Shown piece by piece: positions 21,601-22,346 of a stretch of DNA of 22,346 bases. A model generated the notes under the pieces. The model was given only the letters and a program-made list of their open reading frames with translations, made no database searches and was not told the DNA's origin. The stretch covers positions 1-22,346 of IMG/VR virus record IMGVR_UViG_3300034082_000337. The stretch is one strand, 5' to 3'. A program made the translations under genes and the position numbers. The stretch comes from a virus. Position 1 is the stretch's first letter. Each line of letters starts with the position of its first letter.

Positions 21601-21632
21601 AACGTGCAGAGGATGTTGAAGAGGAAGATTAA
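12657..21632 (+). CDS. Giant modular polyvalent / internal virion protein (2991 aa)
   Basis: Residues 1-60 contain two copies of a 30-residue unit (KDAYDLFV[NS]TGYNK). A Pro/Gln-rich linker follows, then a Gly/Ala-rich hydrophobic stretch (~265-330, possibly membrane-active) and a Lys/Glu coiled region (~450-620). A GNAT-like segment (~761-830, LTPVYEKAGFRVVSRVPFN) precedes a metallopeptidase-like segment with HEAWE at 934-938 and EYMAE at 991-995; the second His of HExxH is absent. VTSRKQ (1080) opens an AT-rich module with GPKIGAFY (1319) and TIDRW (1337). VTSRSQ (1568) opens an ART-like module (HYS at 1596, YYT at 1633). VTTRSQ (1816) opens a mainly helical region to the end, with a hydrophobic segment at ~2785-2822 and an acidic run after it. 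Size, modularity and position fit a T7 gp16-like ejected protein of the polyvalent class. I see no DxDGD polymerase motif and no confident transglycosylase. Confidence 0.75.
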   Translation: MNEDAIKDAYDLFVNTGYNKSYDNFKALIQSNPNARKDAYDLFVSTGYNKTQKDFDQLMGIGAPAPVKKKEQVSPSQQKAQPTSLATGGEMAGGPSEPSARKRYDVKGRAPQPQPVKPTAQLTQRDYELMMPFMGTPDDIATVVGDAPIEQPNPFSEDVKRAGNILTKKTPEGDAFTAGIIKEKPPTKTYAKEVLAAVEAPKENSYIEKVVNSTTAAGLLANKIAASETMSDLDDVDFEEIAGFNKQLQDNAIEEEEGVVGFIKYLPTVVMQSAGSMIIAAPSGLAAGAVGAGVGSVVPGLGTAAGAAAGFASGTSLALEYSSSLMGSLRDAGVDITDADQLKAAFNSPEKMSEAKSYALKRGIPVAIFDAISGGIAGKFFKTAAGATTKQLIKAGAKETGVQAVLGGAGEATAQLIADGKLDGRQIAYEMVAEPVTSLPPAAINYLGDKAKTAAEKKYVQRIDKDVDLKIKSDVAVVTDPEIADASKKINEYRKLKEEAVSQTAKDEYDKRISQERERKYTAYENFFSKFDNLPEERKQEAYGLLDEIGQTKDEYNAATSSQEKKILGEVLSQKINKLKTYAVQEQTTSEVPVQPEARVGEEVVEGKPQPEPQVAAEKGQAKEELDRNVQDLRDKRNALRSEDGVVPKESMAEWQQLLFNENQLILNYINDTDKVDDKKEVTQYIADLQETKQSDPEQYWSVDPVTEEAAKEGTVITDEDGGVVVSKDGDIKGLFKKAASKAKGVAQKLLQKAVEAGGVKLDNFDNYLTPVYEKAGFRVVSRVPFNEEYAPDGWNKEKHGTPDVVAMVYDPQNKLEIEERKFEDYDEAMAYRDQLVGQVQAEYPVKANFDEAVNKSAESLNMVAPDLKIIVAENTDDAQMQIAEALSAVAPSQAGEVAGGFTTETRGQTVFVNGKPFAMVFNKESADSTTVGHEAWEVLLNDAFADDQARMKEFVNSIDAQLRAQGFEDIADRLEAFASQRGYEAVKYSEYMAELGGMLVASGFGKGPLTAQQKTLLQKIGDIINKFAELFTGKKQFLDQATPEDILGFMITISEKVSKGEDVASFFRKGDKAKAKEGVTSRKQANEAFDGAMKDLGIDVGTINEKTGKSKVTNYDIATALNKYYEKIHKKFDITDFSDNVVNVVSDYAKNEILFALSRFGKNSGKGWYTEDYAKALNTLSKLDKDIAKKPAIKEVATAIIAVASNSTDVYTNLTRVLYGIDKFKSTQKVPTDVGTGKGASAIASGVERYNNILSKFDNDPVKVAKFLQQIDSISNLKKKLVDTFGVKSYAQAMADNLATDPEWNDSEVLPMSILIFGPKIGAFYSNLSGLDGTPTIDRWCIRTVYRYRGDMRSKVSEKEMQDFKDANDINGVSYSDALVLAQEHSKLFNAILTGRGQYKGMPKDERNAALKPYRKGDQIWKKAQGVVNDISEGIEYGVSNKKQYAKDFRSFTKKAFESARDKVMEETGEKLSVSDVQAILWIYEKNLFGHLGVKQREDSTYSAASKTLSDKVESGTISLDKLKSGDLSILEQADIETDGAMGDIYGSNVGEFKEGIDDAKKRNTTVTSRSQKSVPPIVDEVLTDDGKGNYIFVHYSDEKRDAIKPMSGSKRNFTSREEVSAISSVGGVAMYYTKRGQKEQGVGNVPNTVIVPKDKVYFYGSTEKGTVFHDPEGFEEEARTRFQAYRNRGNESRPTKYAFDANNSAAWVTKVAAENGYDMLVTNWGGPKSYRAQTTKELKTEDEYTGFKEIPDDVFEVGDEVFVYSRYGNITNVDGNVLTIDQENAFGRFDTMRFTVTDFNKDKILLIEKAKPTVTTRSQRVDVTVIPGYERFLGVIEGMIDKAIKRGTSYNKTTENVIEYIQRDSAVYKRADDSQREQIIRDFVKIRGEKFKTAPSVARIMGQIKDTKEVTVKEKTALKDQIKLEAKAAKDAVAYVKQLRMQISTALRAMTGRGVISARQATTILARYDKMNILNPVMRDRFVDYMSNVLQRAEYLDKIREASKLRRAIKKASKSADNQAEVSKMAKDFAGIDPSRVEDIDQYIENATQVLNSAARKTGDPLMRNPVNMANMANYIEQEMEIQNEQIKNEILSKYQELVDAGVLSSDMTINEIKRVVAAIEENDSDAQAKVAKAKEALKGMMEEISPVIMQMVRTGEDPFTGEPIELTYDEKKALKSLTEMDLDNLSLADAVKVVEYANNFVANGITSGIVGITELYNGSLEPGKLVKKGFKSIPIRKYFMKGAGKVWAEGFATLPMLNKLFWGDTRRAMAVSEASGVTGISNGKAKALRIVDKAAKEYIAKFAKAKDFLASENVLERGMVAFMSRGVIGDEFQAQDEYNRRKSLIEETIQALKDPENSTDLEIAKGEVAQKVYDKILKDSKNAEDVRSKASKTNVDAVDWWINEWSKYYDQMDEVSRNVYNTELSRDINYTPDRFQMKEAPTATEEDFESSFFGNFEYVDTSKSGSLKKNNRIKNLPEDKNGVKKRIVNLDFDVNNVNALTNALVDVETAGSVMKAKGFVTSKDFSKLFSSKEDRDLYKKRIVKYVSRVKGGSYVDQNELAKMNKVINAIASFGVAKALFSLSQPLKQFVPPMLNTLTQTGRFDIAELFKGGMEFIDNSGYPIANRGIGSQGELKSINRKLVEAEKNLALRGLDGVAEFSNAALELTLKNPDIYAARASWISFYMSELKKQGIKPSNIDWRTHKLNKQAADYAQSMVDSQQNISDTDMQGEIFASKQPATVFLRRALLPLMTFTLNQKTRIWADIRTIGNEVSSKEDKLEAKKSLAGALVELTAFSAIAFGVKELLYMTAQAIFGVEEDDEEEEKKKRMMRQSASTAQNFLRDFFLPPIPGMDAVASGGVNILLDESGLSETIPQKWFDIEDEEARFNLYDKQNQGYLDMLGTQGIAAEKALELAGYYDMAIDGKFTKEYNGNKVEKQVLEEDRKAAALNALVMSGYYGGLLPSDIAYVVGIINKKIQKRAEDVEEED
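12669..12836 (+). repeat. Tandem 30-residue repeat at the start of the giant gene
   Basis: Residues ~5-34 and ~35-60 share KDAYDLFVxTGYNK with a period of 30 residues (Lys7 and Lys37 align), followed by xxFxxLxx. The DNA is also similar, but third positions differ, so the duplication is old or under protein-level selection. Similar repeats open other large phage internal proteins I have seen; the role is unknown. Confidence 0.8.
15222..15672 (+). other. Degenerate metallopeptidase-like domain in the giant protein
   Basis: Residues ~856-1005 follow the layout of phage or polyvalent metallopeptidase domains: beta strands (TVFVNGKPFAMVFN), then the helix GHEAWEVLLNDAF (His934, Glu935), a spacer helix and SEYMAELGGML (Glu991 and Glu995 as possible third ligand). 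Glu938 stands where the second zinc-binding His of HExxH should be. It is either an inactive remnant or uses a different metal site. Confidence 0.5.
15894..17357 (+). other. AT-rich inserted module between two VTSR[SK]Q linkers
   Basis: This 488-residue stretch begins at VTSRKQ and ends where VTSRSQ begins. For most of its length it is clearly more A/T-rich than its flanks (line 16081-16140 has 15 G+C of 60; line 19021-19080 has 34 of 60). It contains IFGPKIGAFYSNL followed by TIDRWCIRTVYRYRG, a motif pair I associate with uncharacterised phage polyvalent domains (possibly DUF7178-like, unsure). Function unknown. Confidence 0.5.
17358..18101 (+). other. ADP-ribosyltransferase-like module in the giant protein
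   Basis: The 248 residues between VTSRSQ and VTTRSQ start with a YIFVHYSDEKRDAIKP segment, continue with VAMYYTKRGQKEQGVGNVPNTVIVPKDKVYFYG and then a SAAWVTKVAAENGYDMLVTNW segment. This order, an early His, a central Tyr pair, then a helix and strand, resembles ART-like domains of phage polyvalent proteins. I see no certain catalytic Glu, so activity is unproven. Confidence 0.45.
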
Positions 21633-22346
21633 AATAGGTGAGTGATACGGGCTACCTGCCCGTGCTCTGGGTGGTGGAGGAATCCCTCCACCGCCTTGGG
21701 AGCTCCCTTGTAGCCATTACGGTCATGCCAGCTGTCTGTGCCAGATGGTGAGCGTAGGCTTTCCACAGTTACACCAATGAAGTCCTTAGACGTCTTGTGG
21801 TGCACGTGGTGTGTATACACATAGCGATGCTTGGTCTGTGCCCAAGACATCGGAGACTCTTGAGCCATAAGCAATGGCAAGTCCTGCGCCTTGGCACCAT
21901 CTCCATGTGTAGATCCAATCATGTTGGCTCCATAGGTGTAGTACTTTCTGTGTGCTATAGAGCAGTCGAAGGTAATGTTTTCACACTTTGAGAACCATGA
22001 CTGAATCGTGTCGGCCAAAAAGAATCCATTCGTGTAGTCGTGATTACTTGGATTGAAGCAGAAGTGAACGTCCGCAACAGTAACAAGCATCTCAAGAACC
22101 TCAATGTACAGCTGCTTCGCGATCAAGAAGTTGTCATACCACATGCCGTCAGTGTCCTGGAACGTTCCAGACGTGGTGGTCCTTCTTGGCGTATCTATGT
22201 GCAGGATGTCGTTTCCGGCGATGAACAATATCTTCTCGATATTGAAACCGGCAGTCTTGTCCAAAATGCCCTTAACGCCTTCCTTTACTCGCTGTACTGC
22301 GATCTGGTTGTTGTAGTCCTCTCCAGTCTCAAACGAGCTAGCCAGC
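21629..22346 (-). CDS. Metallophosphoesterase, 5' end beyond the window
   Basis: Read on the minus strand, the frame is open from the right edge (about 238 residues visible) to TAA at 21629. The TTG at 22264 is not convincing as a start, because the frame continues upstream through DYNNQIAVQRVKEGVKGIL, which reads as real protein. Calcineurin-like phosphoesterase motifs appear in order: GND (22208-22216), NPSNHD (22037-22054), THGDG (near 21899-21907) and THHVHH (near 21797-21814). The first D-x-H motif is expected off the window. The C-terminal SPSGTDSWHDRNGY and EHGQVARITHLF blocks are typical of the phage version. It likely cleaves a nucleic-acid or nucleotide phosphodiester with two metal ions. 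Its stop overlaps the stop of the giant gene tail to tail by four bases, so this is the start of an oppositely transcribed, probably earlier-expressed, replication or DNA-processing region. Confidence 0.85.
   Translation of the reverse strand, partial: LASSFETGEDYNNQIAVQRVKEGVKGILDKTAGFNIEKILFIAGNDILHIDTPRRTTTSGTFQDTDGMWYDNFLIAKQLYIEVLEMLVTVADVHFCFNPSNHDYTNGFFLADTIQSWFSKCENITFDCSIAHRKYYTYGANMIGSTHGDGAKAQDLPLLMAQESPMSWAQTKHRYVYTHHVHHKTSKDFIGVTVESLRSPSGTDSWHDRNGYKGAPKAVEGFLHHPEHGQVARITHLF

Noticed and set aside
12657-21632. Giant gene as a virion RNA polymerase of the N4/crAss type
   Set aside because: I found no DxDGD-type catalytic motif or other polymerase signature. The visible modules are polyvalent-type and helical.
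21647-21663. ACGGGC/GCCCGT hairpin as terminator of the giant gene
   Set aside because: It lies inside the opposite-strand phosphoesterase coding region and has no following T tract.
21797-22316. Forward ORFs at 21797-21991 and 22104-22316
   Set aside because: They are antisense shadows of the metallophosphoesterase, whose ordered metal-binding motifs fix the coding strand.

Overview
This window is part of the late (virion) region of a tailed phage, most likely a short-tailed (podovirus-like) phage of a Bacteroidota host, perhaps a marine flavobacterium. Four things support the host call: repeated TAnnTTTG promoter boxes of the Bacteroidota sigma type, no clear Shine-Dalgarno sequences, a BACON domain inside a virion protein, and structural proteins of a style I recognise from crAss-like and related Bacteroidota podoviruses. 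I saw no tRNA, rRNA, CRISPR array, insertion sequence or integrase. Coding density is very high: the longest stretch without a gene is about 84 bases, and no gap exceeds 300.

Layout, left to right: the C-terminal part of a major-capsid-like protein (to 536); a terminator and promoter; a 247-aa protein of unknown role (621-1364); a 93-aa protein (1384-1665); a second terminator and promoter; two connector/ring-type proteins and a 1971-aa tail nozzle/adhesin (1735-9241), all joined by one-base TAATG overlaps; a 266-aa structural protein (9259-10059); a GNAT-like protein, an Ala-rich internal-virion-type protein and a 458-aa protein (10081-12607); a 2991-aa modular 'polyvalent' protein (12657-21632); and, on the opposite strand, a metallophosphoesterase that runs off the right edge.

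The order capsid, adaptor, nozzle, GNAT-like protein, small internal protein, medium internal protein, giant internal protein parallels phage T7 genes 10 to 16. I therefore infer that the right half encodes the DNA-ejection or cargo apparatus, although no single protein is recognisably T7-like in sequence. Five genes have their start codon only 4-7 bases after a TAnnTTTG box, which predicts leaderless or nearly leaderless late mRNAs.

The most interesting items are the giant modular protein (degenerate HExxH site, ART-like module, an AT-rich module bounded by repeated VT[ST]R[SK]Q linkers), the leaderless promoter arrangement with tiny start-overlapping ORFs, and a perfect 27-bp inverted repeat at the extreme left edge that is probably an assembly or amplification fold-back artefact.
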